Positions 33,148 to 42,427 are shown, counted from the first letter of the stretch. The stretch: DNA of 60,047 bases from Prevotella sp. (GCA_017556145.1 JAFZCU010000171.1:1-60047); one strand, 5' to 3'. Program-made: numbers and translations. The notes: generated by a model not told the origin, from the sequence alone.

Positions 33148-33939
33148 ATGGCAAAAGACATTTTACAGGAGATTGTGGCGCATAAGCGTGTGGAGGTGGA
33201 ACAATTCAAACAGACGGTTCCTCCTTCGCAGCTGATCCGACAGGTGGAGTCCATCTTAGACTTCAGTGCCCCCTCGCTATCGAAGGCTCTTTGTGAGTCT
33301 GGCAGTGGCATCATCGCCGAGTTCAAGCGCAAATCGCCCTCGAAAGGCTGGATCAAGGAAGAAGGTAAGGCCGAGGAGATTCCCCTGAGCTATCAGCAAC
33401 ATGGGGCTGCTGCCCTTTCCATCCTCACCGACGAGCACTACTTCGGTGGTTGTGATGAGTTTATCCGCATCGCCCGTCATCAGGGTGTGAAGATCCCCAT
33501 CCTATACAAGAACTTCGTCATCGACGAGTATCAGTTGTTCCAGGCCCGTCTCTGCGGAGCTTCAGCCGTGCTGTTGATAGCCGCCTGTCTGACGAAAGAG
33601 GTATGCCGTTCCTTACAGCAGACGGCCCATGAACTGGGACTGGAGGTACTTCTGGAGATGCATTCGCGCGAGGAACTCGACTATGCCGAACAGACACCTG
33701 ACCTCTGTGGCATCAACAACCGTCACCTGGGCTCGTTTGTGACCGATGTAGAAACGTCTTTCCGTCTGGCGGAATATCTGCCCAAGGAAGCTGTAAAGGT
33801 CAGTGAGAGTGGTCTTTCCGACCCGCTGACTGTGAAAGAGCTCCGTTCAGCCGGTTTCCGCGGTTTCCTGATGGGTGAGCATTTCATGAAGCATGCTGAC
33901 CCAGGACAAGCATTAGAAGAATTTATCTCGAAACTATGA
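33148..33939 (+). CDS. trpC: Indole-3-glycerol phosphate synthase
   Basis: From the ATG at 33148 the protein has 263 residues. It closes the indole ring, with loss of carbon dioxide, from carboxyphenylamino-deoxyribulose phosphate. I-I-A-E-F-K-R-K-S-P-S-K-G near 54-66 is the family signature with the catalytic lysine. V-L-L-I-A-A-C-L near 138-145 and V-S-E-S-G-L near 218-223 are further TIM-barrel strands. An in-frame TTG at 33139 gives three more residues but is less likely. It is separate from TrpF here, unlike the enterobacterial fusion. Confidence 0.97.
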   Translation: MAKDILQEIVAHKRVEVEQFKQTVPPSQLIRQVESILDFSAPSLSKALCESGSGIIAEFKRKSPSKGWIKEEGKAEEIPLSYQQHGAAALSILTDEHYFGGCDEFIRIARHQGVKIPILYKNFVIDEYQLFQARLCGASAVLLIAACLTKEVCRSLQQTAHELGLEVLLEMHSREELDYAEQTPDLCGINNRHLGSFVTDVETSFRLAEYLPKEAVKVSESGLSDPLTVKELRSAGFRGFLMGEHFMKHADPGQALEEFISKL

Positions 33940-34553
33940 TTATCAAGGTATGTGGCATGCGTGAGGCTGCAAATATCCGGGAGATTGAGGCTTTGGGCAT
34001 CAACTGGCTCGGTCTGATCTTCTGGCCCAAATCGAGTCGTTATGTCAGCGAACGGCCCGACTATCTGCCAACGCAATGCAAGCGCGTCGGGGTGTTTGTC
34101 GATGAGGACACAGAGACGATACAACAGGTTGCTGATGACTATGCTTTAGACATCATCCAATTACATGGTCACGAATCGCCCGAGCAAATCTCTCACCTCT
34201 CTCACCACACCATTATCAAGGCCTTCAGCATTGCCACAGACAGCGATCTGGAACAGACCAAGGGTTATGAGGGATTGGTGGATTACTTCCTTTTCGACAC
34301 AAAGGGTCCTTCAGTCGGCGGCAATGGCACCCAGTTCGACTGGGACGTTCTGAACGCCTATCACGGCCATACCCCCTTCCTGCTGAGTGGAGGCATCGGT
34401 CCTGAGGATGCAGCGCGTATCCGGGCCTTCCACCATCCACAATGCATCGGCATCGACCTGAACTCCCGCTTTGAAAAGTCACCCGGACGTAAAGATGTCC
34501 ATCGACTCAAGACATTTCTGGAACAGTTAAATAATAATAAGGTATATGAATAA
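33936..34553 (+). CDS. trpF: Phosphoribosylanthranilate isomerase
   Basis: The 205-residue TIM-barrel enzyme carries out the Amadori rearrangement between the TrpD and TrpC steps. K-V-C-G-M-R near 4-9 holds the catalytic Cys, F-D-T-K-G near 125-129 includes the catalytic Asp, and L-S-G-G-I near 150-154 is the phosphate loop. It overlaps trpC by four bases and trpA by eight, indicating coupled translation. Confidence 0.96.
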   Translation: MIIKVCGMREAANIREIEALGINWLGLIFWPKSSRYVSERPDYLPTQCKRVGVFVDEDTETIQQVADDYALDIIQLHGHESPEQISHLSHHTIIKAFSIATDSDLEQTKGYEGLVDYFLFDTKGPSVGGNGTQFDWDVLNAYHGHTPFLLSGGIGPEDAARIRAFHHPQCIGIDLNSRFEKSPGRKDVHRLKTFLEQLNNNKVYE

Positions 34554-35325
34554 GATTAATCAGCTTTTCGACAATAGCAAGGACCAAAAGCTCCTTTCGC
34601 TCTATTTCTGTGCTGGTAGTCCCACGTTAGAGGGTACTGCCGATGTGATTCTCGCCATGCAGCGCAAGGGTATTGCCATGGTGGAAGTAGGTATTCCTTT
34701 CAGTGATCCTCTGGCCGATGGTCCTGTCATCCAGAGTGCGGCCACCAAGGCCCTGAAGAACGGTATGAGCCTCAGCAAGCTCTTCGCGCAATTGGAAGCC
34801 ATCAAGGATCAGGTATCGATTCCCTTAGTACTGATGGGCTATCTGAACCCCATCTTGCATTTTGGTATCGAGGCATTCTGCAAGCGTTGTGTTGAAGCAG
34901 GTGTCAGTGGGGCCATTATCCCCGACTTGCCCTTCGACGACTATCTGAACCTCGTTAAACCCATCGCTGACAAGTATGACCTGCGTATCATCATGCTCAT
35001 CACGCCGGAGACCAGCGAGGAACGTATCCGTTTCATCGACGACCATACCGATGGTTTTATCTATATGGTCTCGTCGGCTTCGATTACAGGTACACAGAAG
35101 AGTTTCGACGACCAGAAACAGGCCTATTTCCGCAAGATCAACGCCATGAACCTGCGCAATCCCCGTATGATCGGCTTTGGCATCTCGAATGCTCAGACGC
35201 TTAAGGCTGCGCAGGACAACGCCAATGGTGCTATCATCGGTTCGAAGTTCGTCACGCTGCTCAACGAGGCCAATGGCGATGCAGAGAAAGCCCTCGACAA
35301 CCTGCTTGAAGCCTTGAAAAGATAA
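34546..35325 (+). CDS. trpA: Tryptophan synthase alpha subunit
   Basis: This 259-residue TIM-barrel subunit cleaves indole-glycerol phosphate and channels indole to TrpB. V-E-V-G-I-P-F-S-D-P-L-A-D-G near 46-59 contains the catalytic Glu and Asp. I-P-D-L-P near 125-129 and a Gly-containing loop around 205-215 are also typical. It is the last gene of the trp operon. The stop codon overlaps the edge of the regulatory box before the pectinase gene, and no hairpin terminator is evident between them. Confidence 0.97.
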   Translation: MNKINQLFDNSKDQKLLSLYFCAGSPTLEGTADVILAMQRKGIAMVEVGIPFSDPLADGPVIQSAATKALKNGMSLSKLFAQLEAIKDQVSIPLVLMGYLNPILHFGIEAFCKRCVEAGVSGAIIPDLPFDDYLNLVKPIADKYDLRIIMLITPETSEERIRFIDDHTDGFIYMVSSASITGTQKSFDDQKQAYFRKINAMNLRNPRMIGFGISNAQTLKAAQDNANGAIIGSKFVTLLNEANGDAEKALDNLLEALKR

Positions 35326-35333
35326 CGTTTACG
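35324..35333. promoter_or_regulatory. AAACGTTT-type box, pectinase fusion gene
   Basis: AACGTTTACG, overlapping the trpA stop, has its core centred about 55 bp before the -7 box at 35378. It is one of four similarly placed boxes in the pectin locus. Confidence 0.6.
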
Positions 35334-35344
35334 TTAATATTTTC

Positions 35345-35418
35345 AGTAATTTAGTTCGTAGTTTCACGTTTTATTCGTATCTTTGCAAACGAATCGTGAA
35401 ACTACGGACTAAATTACT
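35345..35418. repeat. 24-bp inverted repeat flanking a promoter
   Basis: The arms 35345-35368 and 35395-35418 are complementary over 24 bp with one mismatch, and an additional six-base pairing (ATTCGT/ACGAAT) lies inside. The 26-bp interval contains the -7 box at 35378-35385. The structure could be a cruciform, a symmetric operator or an RNA hairpin, and is not followed by a T-run. Confidence 0.88.
35378..35385 (+). promoter_or_regulatory. -7 element of the pectinase fusion gene
   Basis: TATCTTTG followed by CA sits inside the inverted repeat, 41 bases before the ATG at 35427. The -33 position reads TTCG, a poor match, which fits dependence on an activator. Confidence 0.75.
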
Positions 35419-35426
35419 AAATACAA

Positions 35427-38400
35427 ATGACGAAAAGACTATTTCAAGTTTTGATGCTCTGTCTGCTGTCGGTTATGGTTTATGCCCAGACATGGGATGA
35501 AGCCCAGTACAAGCAGATTGAACAGAGTATCCGTGAACCTCAGTTTCCAGACAAGTCGTATCTGATCACCAAATACGGTGCGAAGACCGAGGGCACCGCA
35601 GCCCAGAACCAGAAGGCCATCCAGAAGACCATCGACCTCTGCGCCAAGAAAGGTGGCGGTAAGGTCATCGTACCTGCTGGTTGCAAGTTCCTGACAGCCG
35701 CTATCCAGTTGAAGAGCGGTGTCAACCTCGAAGTACAGGAAGGTGCTGTTTTGGAGTTTGCCTTCGAGCCTGAGCTCTACCCCATCGTGGAGACCTCCTG
35801 GGAGGGACTGGAGTGCTTCAACGTCTCGCCCTGTGTCTATGCTTTCAGGGCCAAGGACATCGCCATCACTGGCAAGGGTACCATCGATGGAGGCGGTTCC
35901 AGAGAAACCTGGTGGCCCTGGGTTGGCAATGCCCGTTTCGGTTATAAGGAAGGACCTGCCCAGAACAAAGGTGCCCGTGCGAGACTCTTGAAGAATGGTG
36001 AGGACGGAATTCCGATGTATAACGAAAAAGGTGAGCGCACCCCTGAGCGTGTCTTCGGGCCTCAGGATGGTCTGCGTCCCCAGCTCGTCAACTTCAACAA
36101 GTGTGAAGGCATCCTGTTAGAGGATATCACCCTGTTGCGTTCGCCCTTCTGGGTGATTCATCCCCTGCACTCCACAGACATCACCGTTCGTCGTGTGAAG
36201 ATGATCAACGACGGACCTAATGGGGATGGTTGTGACCCCGAGTGCTGTAACCGCGTGCTGATTGAGGACTGTTTCTTCAATACCGGCGATGACTGTATCG
36301 CCATCAAGAGTGGAAGAAACCGCGATGGCCGTGAGCGTAACATGCCCTCGCAGAATATCATCATCCGCAACTGTGAGATGAAGAACGGTCATGGTGGCGT
36401 GGTCATTGGCAGTGAGATCAGTGGTGGCTGTAAGAATGTCTTCGCCCACGACTGTGTGATGGACTCCCCAGAACTGGAGCGTGTGCTGCGCATCAAGACC
36501 AACTCCTGTCGCGGGGGCATCATCGAGAACATCAACATGAAAGATGTGAAGGTGGGTGTCTGTAAGGAGAGTGTGCTGAAGATCAATCTCGACTACGAGC
36601 ATAATGAGGTTTGCTGTCGTGGCAACTATCCTACCGTGCGCAATGTCTACATGGAGAATGTTACCAGCGAGCAATCGAAATACGGAGTCCAGATCATCGG
36701 TCTTGAGGAAGACACCTACGTATATGATATCTTCGTGAAGAACTGTAAGTTCAATGGCGTCCAGTCTGGCAATTTCTCTTCGGGCAAGACCCGCAACGTG
36801 AAGTTCGAGAATCTCTTTGTCAACGGTTCACTGGCCCTGACCGAGATGCCCTACAAGCACTACAGCGAGTGGCTCACCTACAGCGAGATGAAAAGAACGC
36901 CGAAAAGTTACCTGCTCGATTTCTCCACCCAGCCCAAATGGAGCTATGTGATGGGTATCGAACTCGAGGGCATGTTGGATACTTACCTCACCTATGGCGG
37001 TGAGGCCATCCGCAAATATTGTCAGGACTATACCGATATGATGATCAATGAGAAGGGTGAGATCCGAGGCTACGACATCCTTGACTACAACCTCGACAAT
37101 GTCCGCACTGGTCATTTCGTGACGCGCATGTACAATCTTAATCCCGAAAAGAAGAATCTCATCGCCATACAGACCATGATGAAGCAGCTGAAGGATCAGC
37201 CCCGCACCAAGGTCGACAAGGTATTCTGGCACAAGGCCATCTATGCCTATCAGGTATGGCTCGACGGCATCTTCATGGGCCTGCCCTTTCGTTGTCTGAC
37301 GGCTTCCACGCAGCTGAAGCCCAAGGAGGCCATAAAGATCTACGACGACGCAGTCAACCAGCTGAAGATCACCTATGATCGCACCCTCGACCCGAAAACC
37401 GGTCTGAACCGTCATGCCTATGATGAGACGCGCAACACCTTCTGGGCCGACAAGGACACAGGACTCTCACAGCACTGTTGGGCACGTGCTCAGGGTTGGT
37501 ATTCGATGGCGCTCATCGAAGTGCTCGATGCCCTGCCTGAGGATTATGCCCGTCGTCAGGAGGTTATTGACCTGCTCGAGAAGGACCTCAACGCCATCAT
37601 CAAGTGGCAGGACAAGAAAACCGGCACCTGGTATCAAGTGATGGATTCGCCTGAACGTGAGGGTAACTATTTAGAGTCAACAGCCTCTTCGATGTTTGCC
37701 TATGTATTGCTGAAGGCCTATAACAAGGGTTATCTCGGTTCGAAATACCGCGATGCAGGCATCAAGGCCTACAAAGGCATCATCAACAACATGATCCGTG
37801 TGAATGCCGACAAGACCATCTCGCTCACCAACTGTTGTTCGGTGGCTGGTCTGGGTCCGGCTGCCACACCTGAGGTGATTGCTGCGATGAAGAAGATTAA
37901 CCCCAAGGGGAGTGTCAACGAGAACAAACGGCGCGACGGGGGTTATCAATACTATCTCTCCGAGCCCATCCGCGACAATGACGCCAAGGGCATAGGACCG
38001 TTTATATGGGCCTCGCTCGAAATGGAGAAATTAGGCTATAACACTGAGAACACGACGGCTGCCATCGACAGGCAAGCCGTCGTGAATCGTCATAACCCCC
38101 TGATCACAGAAGCTGATCCGCTGGCTTCGCTCAGCGTGGGCAATGGTCACTTCGCTACCACTGTCGATATCACCGGTCTGCAGAGCTACCCTTTTGAATA
38201 CGGGGCAGGTGTGCCCCTGAACGCCATGTCCGATTGGGGTTGGCATCAGTTCGAAAACACCAACGACCTGCAGGCTTCAGAGTCAGAAAAGTCTTTTGAC
38301 TTCGGTCACGGACATCCGGAGGTCTATGCCGTGGAATATAAGAAAAATGAAGATGGCCGTCATAAACAGGCCACCGATTTTTTTCGCGTGAATCCCCATC

Positions 38401-40262
38401 GTCTAAACCTAGGCACCATCGGGCTGAATCTCCAGGATGCCGAGGGCGAAGCCATTCCCCTGACCGCGCTCAAGCAGCCTCAACAGTCGCTCCTTCTATG
38501 GGACGGGGAGATCGAATCGTCATTCAGGGCCGATGGCGAGACGGTTGAAGTAACCACTGGCGTTCATCCCCAGAAGGATGCCCTCTATGCCCGTGTTAAA
38601 AGTAATCTGCTCAAGGACCAGCGTGCTACTATCTCCCTGCATTTCTCCTACCCTACTGGCAAGCATGCAGATGATGCTAACGACTGGAACAAGCCCGACA
38701 AGCATCAGTCGGTTGTCATCGCCCAGAACGACCACTCGGCCATCATCGAGCATACCCTCGATGCAACTAAATACTATGTTTTTCTGACATGGGCGGGCCA
38801 AGCCACCCTACAGGAATGCGACCGCCATCATTTCGAGCTCTCCACCACCGACGATGTGCTCACCTTCTCAGCAGAATATATTCAGAGTAATCCGAATACT
38901 CCGAATAATTCTCCCTTCGATTACAGCAGCTATCACAAGGCGACCCAGCGCTATTGGCATGACTGGTGGCAATCGGGGGCTATTGTCGATTTCTCGCAAT
39001 GTACTGACCCCAGAGCCCAGGAACTGGAGCGTCGTGTAGTCCTCTCGCAGTATCTCACCCAGATCAACTGCGCCAACAACATGCCCCCGCAGGAGACGGG
39101 TCTCACCTATAATTCCTGGTTCGGTCGTCCGCACCTTGAAATGGCATGGTGGCATCTGGTCGACTTCGCCCTGTGGAACCATCCGGAGACCATTCGTCAG
39201 ATGCTCGAATGGTATAACAACACCGCCTACCCTGTGGCCAGAAAGATTGCTGAGCGTCAGGGTTTCAAGGGAGTGCGTTGGATGAAAATGACCGATCCCT
39301 GGGCAGGTGAAGCCCCTTCGAACACCGGTTCTTTCCTCATCTGGCAACAGCCTCACTACATTTATCTGGCAGAGGAGATGTACCGCGCGAACCCATCGGA
39401 AGAAACCCTCAAGACCTACGGTGAACAGGTAGAGGCTACGGCCGAGTTTATGGCCGATTTCGTCAGCTACGATACGAAGAAACAGCAGTTCTGTCTGAAA
39501 GGCGCCACCGCCATGCAGGAGTGCATGACCAAGGACATCTCTTTCAACCAACCCTTCGAACTCGTCTATTGGCAATATGGCCTCTCTGTGGCCAACCAAT
39601 GGCGTGAGCGCCAAGGAAAGCCCCGCCATGCCCAATGGGATGAGATAATCGCCAGACTCGCTGAACTGCCTGAGGCCCAAGGCATCTACACCGCCGGTCT
39701 GCCTCTAGGCAAGACCGACAATCTGGATAGTTTCGATCCTTTTGATACCGTAGATCTGAATGGTAATGATAAAGCCTCTGAAAAGACGATGGTGAGCACC
39801 AGTCGTCAATCAGAGACCTTTGCCGATAAGATCCGTAACGACCACCCGGCAGTCCTGGGTGCCTGTGGCATGTTGCCCAGCGCACGCACGCCCTATACCT
39901 TATTATATAATAAGGAGAAAATGAAGCAGACCCTCGACTGGGTGATGAAACACTGGAACTGGCAGACCACTTGGGGCTGGGATTATGGTATGATTGCCAT
40001 GTGTGCCGCTCGTCTGGGCGACCCTGAGACAGCCCTGAAGGCCCTGCTCATCGACACACAGAAAAACACCTATCTGAAGAATGGCCATAACTTCCAGACT
40101 GCCGATCGTCTGCGCATCTATCTGCCCGGCAATGGCGCCTTATTGACCGCCATCGCTATGATGTGTGCAGGTTGGAATGGTTGTGAGGAACCCCTCAATC
40201 CCGGATTCCCCAAGGATGGCACGTGGAATGTCCGTTGGGAAGGCCTGCAACGCATGCAATAA
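35427..40262 (+). CDS. GH28 - GH105 - six-hairpin-like triple-domain pectinase
   Basis: The 1611-residue secreted protein has a signal peptide ending near A20-Q21. Domain 1 (about 30-480) is a GH28 polygalacturonase with Asp267/Asp270, Asp288-Asp289, His322 and R355-I-K357 at the catalytic positions. Domain 2 (about 482-870) is GH105, an unsaturated galacturonyl/rhamnogalacturonyl hydrolase, with V-W-L-D-G-I-F-M-G near 610-618 and R-A-Q-G-W near 687-691. Domain 3 (about 880-1611) has an N-terminal beta region and a helical, Trp-rich barrel (G-R-P-H-L-E-M-A-W-W-H), like (alpha/alpha)6 hydrolases of the GH65/GH95 type; its activity is unknown. It would cut pectin and trim the products. A nonamer repeat encodes residues 1153-1161. 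Confidence 0.88.
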   Translation: MTKRLFQVLMLCLLSVMVYAQTWDEAQYKQIEQSIREPQFPDKSYLITKYGAKTEGTAAQNQKAIQKTIDLCAKKGGGKVIVPAGCKFLTAAIQLKSGVNLEVQEGAVLEFAFEPELYPIVETSWEGLECFNVSPCVYAFRAKDIAITGKGTIDGGGSRETWWPWVGNARFGYKEGPAQNKGARARLLKNGEDGIPMYNEKGERTPERVFGPQDGLRPQLVNFNKCEGILLEDITLLRSPFWVIHPLHSTDITVRRVKMINDGPNGDGCDPECCNRVLIEDCFFNTGDDCIAIKSGRNRDGRERNMPSQNIIIRNCEMKNGHGGVVIGSEISGGCKNVFAHDCVMDSPELERVLRIKTNSCRGGIIENINMKDVKVGVCKESVLKINLDYEHNEVCCRGNYPTVRNVYMENVTSEQSKYGVQIIGLEEDTYVYDIFVKNCKFNGVQSGNFSSGKTRNVKFENLFVNGSLALTEMPYKHYSEWLTYSEMKRTPKSYLLDFSTQPKWSYVMGIELEGMLDTYLTYGGEAIRKYCQDYTDMMINEKGEIRGYDILDYNLDNVRTGHFVTRMYNLNPEKKNLIAIQTMMKQLKDQPRTKVDKVFWHKAIYAYQVWLDGIFMGLPFRCLTASTQLKPKEAIKIYDDAVNQLKITYDRTLDPKTGLNRHAYDETRNTFWADKDTGLSQHCWARAQGWYSMALIEVLDALPEDYARRQEVIDLLEKDLNAIIKWQDKKTGTWYQVMDSPEREGNYLESTASSMFAYVLLKAYNKGYLGSKYRDAGIKAYKGIINNMIRVNADKTISLTNCCSVAGLGPAATPEVIAAMKKINPKGSVNENKRRDGGYQYYLSEPIRDNDAKGIGPFIWASLEMEKLGYNTENTTAAIDRQAVVNRHNPLITEADPLASLSVGNGHFATTVDITGLQSYPFEYGAGVPLNAMSDWGWHQFENTNDLQASESEKSFDFGHGHPEVYAVEYKKNEDGRHKQATDFFRVNPHRLNLGTIGLNLQDAEGEAIPLTALKQPQQSLLLWDGEIESSFRADGETVEVTTGVHPQKDALYARVKSNLLKDQRATISLHFSYPTGKHADDANDWNKPDKHQSVVIAQNDHSAIIEHTLDATKYYVFLTWAGQATLQECDRHHFELSTTDDVLTFSAEYIQSNPNTPNNSPFDYSSYHKATQRYWHDWWQSGAIVDFSQCTDPRAQELERRVVLSQYLTQINCANNMPPQETGLTYNSWFGRPHLEMAWWHLVDFALWNHPETIRQMLEWYNNTAYPVARKIAERQGFKGVRWMKMTDPWAGEAPSNTGSFLIWQQPHYIYLAEEMYRANPSEETLKTYGEQVEATAEFMADFVSYDTKKQQFCLKGATAMQECMTKDISFNQPFELVYWQYGLSVANQWRERQGKPRHAQWDEIIARLAELPEAQGIYTAGLPLGKTDNLDSFDPFDTVDLNGNDKASEKTMVSTSRQSETFADKIRNDHPAVLGACGMLPSARTPYTLLYNKEKMKQTLDWVMKHWNWQTTWGWDYGMIAMCAARLGDPETALKALLIDTQKNTYLKNGHNFQTADRLRIYLPGNGALLTAIAMMCAGWNGCEEPLNPGFPKDGTWNVRWEGLQRMQ
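38883..38909. repeat. Nonamer repeat inside the pectinase fusion
   Basis: CAGAGTAAT, CCGAATACT and CCGAATAAT encode an Asn/Pro-rich linker in domain 3. The units belong to the same degenerate family as the trpE nonamers, but in the opposite orientation relative to coding. Confidence 0.75.
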
Positions 40263-40274
40263 CAACGATTCCGC

Positions 40275-40285
40275 AAACGTTTTAG
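40275..40285. promoter_or_regulatory. AAACGTTT box, pectate lyase gene
   Basis: CAAACGTTTTA is centred 53 bp upstream of the -7 box at 40329, the same arrangement as at the other pectin-locus promoters. Confidence 0.6.
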
Positions 40286-40328
40286 TGAGTTTTTGAGGTA
40301 AAAATTGTTCTAGATAGTTTTTTTTGAC

Positions 40329-40336
40329 TAATTTTG
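40329..40336 (+). promoter_or_regulatory. Promoter of the pectate lyase gene
   Basis: TAATTTTG is the -7 box, with TTG at 40306-40308 about 20 bp upstream. Initiation near 40341 means the ATG at 40364, not the longer reading from 40334, is the start. Confidence 0.75.
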
Positions 40337-40363
40337 CAGCGGAATACAAACTACAGATTATAT

Positions 40364-42118
40364 ATGAACCGAATTCTAATTGCATCAGTATTGACCGTCA
40401 TCTGCCTGACGACGACAGCACAGACACAAGCCCCCGCCTTCCCCGGTGCCGAGGGTCATGGACGTTATGTTACCGGTGGACGAGCTAGCGATGGCACGAC
40501 CAATGTCTACCATGTTACAAACTTACTAGACGACAAAAACGGATCGACAGAAGGCTCATTACGATGGGCTTTAAAACAAAGTGGTCCTCGCACTATTGTA
40601 TTCGATGTAGCCGGAGTAATTCCCTTGGTGGCCGACCTGAGTATTCCCAACAACACCACCATTGCAGGTCAGACAGCTCCCAACCCTGGTATTACCTTGC
40701 GCTACTATACCATTCATGGCATTGGTAGCAATGTGATTATCAGATACATCCGTTCGCGTCGCGGACAGGAAAAAGACGTGAACGATGGTGCCGATGCCAT
40801 TTGGGAACGTTACAAGACAGGTATTATCCTCGACCACTGTTCTTTCTCGTGGAGTATTGACGAGGTCGCATCCTTCTATGATAACAACAACTTTACCATG
40901 CAATGGTGTACAATTGCCGAAAGCCTTGTCAACCCAGGTCATAGTAAGGGTGCTCATGGCTATGGTGGCATCTGGGGTGGCAAACTGGCCTCGTTTCACC
41001 ATAATCTGATTGCCCATGTAGCAAACCGCTCGCCAAGATTTAACGGTGCCCGTTATATGAGAGAAGAATACAAAAGCAACAAGCTTTATGACCAGTATAA
41101 ATGGGAAAACTACGTTCAGTCAGAGATTGTGGATTTCCGCAACAGCGTGATCTACAACTGTAGCAATGGCTGTTACGGTGGCCCTGGCGGTGGTTACATC
41201 AACATTGTCAACAACTACTATAAGCAAGGTCCTGGGGGAACGACCAACCGCATTACGACGGTTTCTGTAGGTGCATCTGGTAATTCCACAACAGGCGACC
41301 TTGTTGGCATGACCAGCCGTTATTATATCGATGGTAACGTGATGACAGCCAAGCAAAGCGTTACCAACAACAACTGGAGTGGTGTCAACTACGACGGTGG
41401 AACCAAGATAAAGGACAATAATTATTATTCTAAAGATCCGAAGCATTATTATGGTGACAAAGTGGAATACGTCGACTTCGACGGTATAGACTATGTAAAA
41501 ATCAAGTTGGATAAGCCCACTGAAACCGGCGAAGTGACCACCCATACCGCGGACAATGCATTCAATAAAGTATTGGAAAATGCCGGAGCATCCCTCTATC
41601 GCGACGAAGTGGATGCCCGCTACATGGAAGAGGCACAAAACGGTACAGCTACTTACACAGGTTCCGTGACCAAAAAGGCTGGTCTTATTGATCTTGTTTC
41701 CAACGTCAACGGCTATACAGAGGAGAATTTCCCTACTGGTCAGCGCGAAGCCGACTTCGATGCCGATAACGATGGTATAGCCGATGCCTGGGAACAGGCC
41801 AATGGTGGCGATTTGGATCCCAATGCCTATACCATCGACACCGAGAAGAAATGGTACACCAACCTGGAGGTCTATCTCAATTCCCTCGTTGAGGACATCA
41901 TGAAAGCAGGCAATGCTGATGCAGAGTCGGGCATAGACGAGTATTACCCGCCCTTTCAGGTACCCGCAGGCATCCGTGATGTCCGCACCTCGGCCATCAC
42001 CGCCACAGAATACTACGACCTCAATGGCCGAAGACTGAACGAACCCCTGCGTGGCATCAGCATTCGTGTGGAACGAATGGCCAATGGTCAGAAAATCACT
42101 TCGAAAGTCATCAGATAA
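40364..42118 (+). CDS. Pectate lyase, PL1 family, secreted
   Basis: From the ATG at 40364 the protein has 584 residues and a signal peptide ending T-T-A-Q near residue 20. A-F-P-G-A-E-G-H-G near 24-32 opens a parallel beta-helix typical of Bacteroidota PL1 lyases, which cleave polygalacturonate by beta-elimination. I-I-L-D-H-C-S-F-S-W-S near 149-159 and R-S-P-R near 221-224 are conserved-type lyase segments. D-A-D-N-D-G-I-A-D-A-W-E near 465-476 is a calcium-loop-like motif. The C-terminus carries a Y-Y-D-L-N-G-R-R-L tail shared with two other secreted proteins here. Products would feed the GH105 domain encoded upstream. Confidence 0.9.
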   Translation: MNRILIASVLTVICLTTTAQTQAPAFPGAEGHGRYVTGGRASDGTTNVYHVTNLLDDKNGSTEGSLRWALKQSGPRTIVFDVAGVIPLVADLSIPNNTTIAGQTAPNPGITLRYYTIHGIGSNVIIRYIRSRRGQEKDVNDGADAIWERYKTGIILDHCSFSWSIDEVASFYDNNNFTMQWCTIAESLVNPGHSKGAHGYGGIWGGKLASFHHNLIAHVANRSPRFNGARYMREEYKSNKLYDQYKWENYVQSEIVDFRNSVIYNCSNGCYGGPGGGYINIVNNYYKQGPGGTTNRITTVSVGASGNSTTGDLVGMTSRYYIDGNVMTAKQSVTNNNWSGVNYDGGTKIKDNNYYSKDPKHYYGDKVEYVDFDGIDYVKIKLDKPTETGEVTTHTADNAFNKVLENAGASLYRDEVDARYMEEAQNGTATYTGSVTKKAGLIDLVSNVNGYTEENFPTGQREADFDADNDGIADAWEQANGGDLDPNAYTIDTEKKWYTNLEVYLNSLVEDIMKAGNADAESGIDEYYPPFQVPAGIRDVRTSAITATEYYDLNGRRLNEPLRGISIRVERMANGQKITSKVIR

Positions 42119-42180
42119 GCATCTTCCATCTTGACTTAAGTCACCAATTGCATATTATTCCAATAAATATAAGGAAATAG

Positions 42181-42212
42181 TTTGCAGAGGCGGGAAAAAG
42201 TGCGTACCTTTG
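42181..42212 (+). promoter_or_regulatory. Promoter of the small transcription unit
   Basis: TTTG at 42181-42184 and TACCTTTG at 42205-42212 are 20 bp apart. A palindrome GACTTAAGTC lies at 42133-42142. Initiation near 42218 would give a transcript of about 245 bases up to the terminator at 42428. Confidence 0.85.
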
Positions 42213-42290
42213 CAGACGATTTAGAAAGGATAACATGTATTAGACAGGGGACGTGACACAGCCCCGATTAAGAAAAGAAAAGAAAAAAAG

Positions 42291-42386
42291 ATGAAAAAAA
42301 TTGCAAGAAAAGTGGCAAAGACCATTGCCAGAAATTGGAACGAGGTTAATGAACTGATGGTTAAAACTTCGATCTACAGTCTGTAA
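42291..42386 (+). CDS. Small basic peptide gene, 31 residues
   Basis: The ATG at 42291 opens a 31-residue frame beginning M-K-K-I-A-R-K-V-A-K-T-I-A-R, rich in lysine and arginine at the start, ending V-K-T-S-I-Y-S-L. It has its own consensus promoter and a strong terminator, so it is an independent transcript of about 245 bases. An A/G-rich tract immediately precedes the ATG. The peptide could be functional, or the RNA could be a small regulatory RNA with an incidental frame. It lies between pectate lyase and pectinesterase genes. I do not recognise it. Confidence 0.6.
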   Translation: MKKIARKVAKTIARNWNEVNELMVKTSIYSL

Positions 42387-42427
42387 AAAGACTACCCCCC
42401 AGAAAAAAGTAACAAACAATACAAGTA

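Noticed and set aside
35345..35418. Confident call of a phase-variable invertible promoter
   Set aside because: The inverted arms are long enough, but the enclosed 26 bp is very short, no recombinase gene is in the window, and a single sequence cannot show inversion. Kept only as an open possibility.
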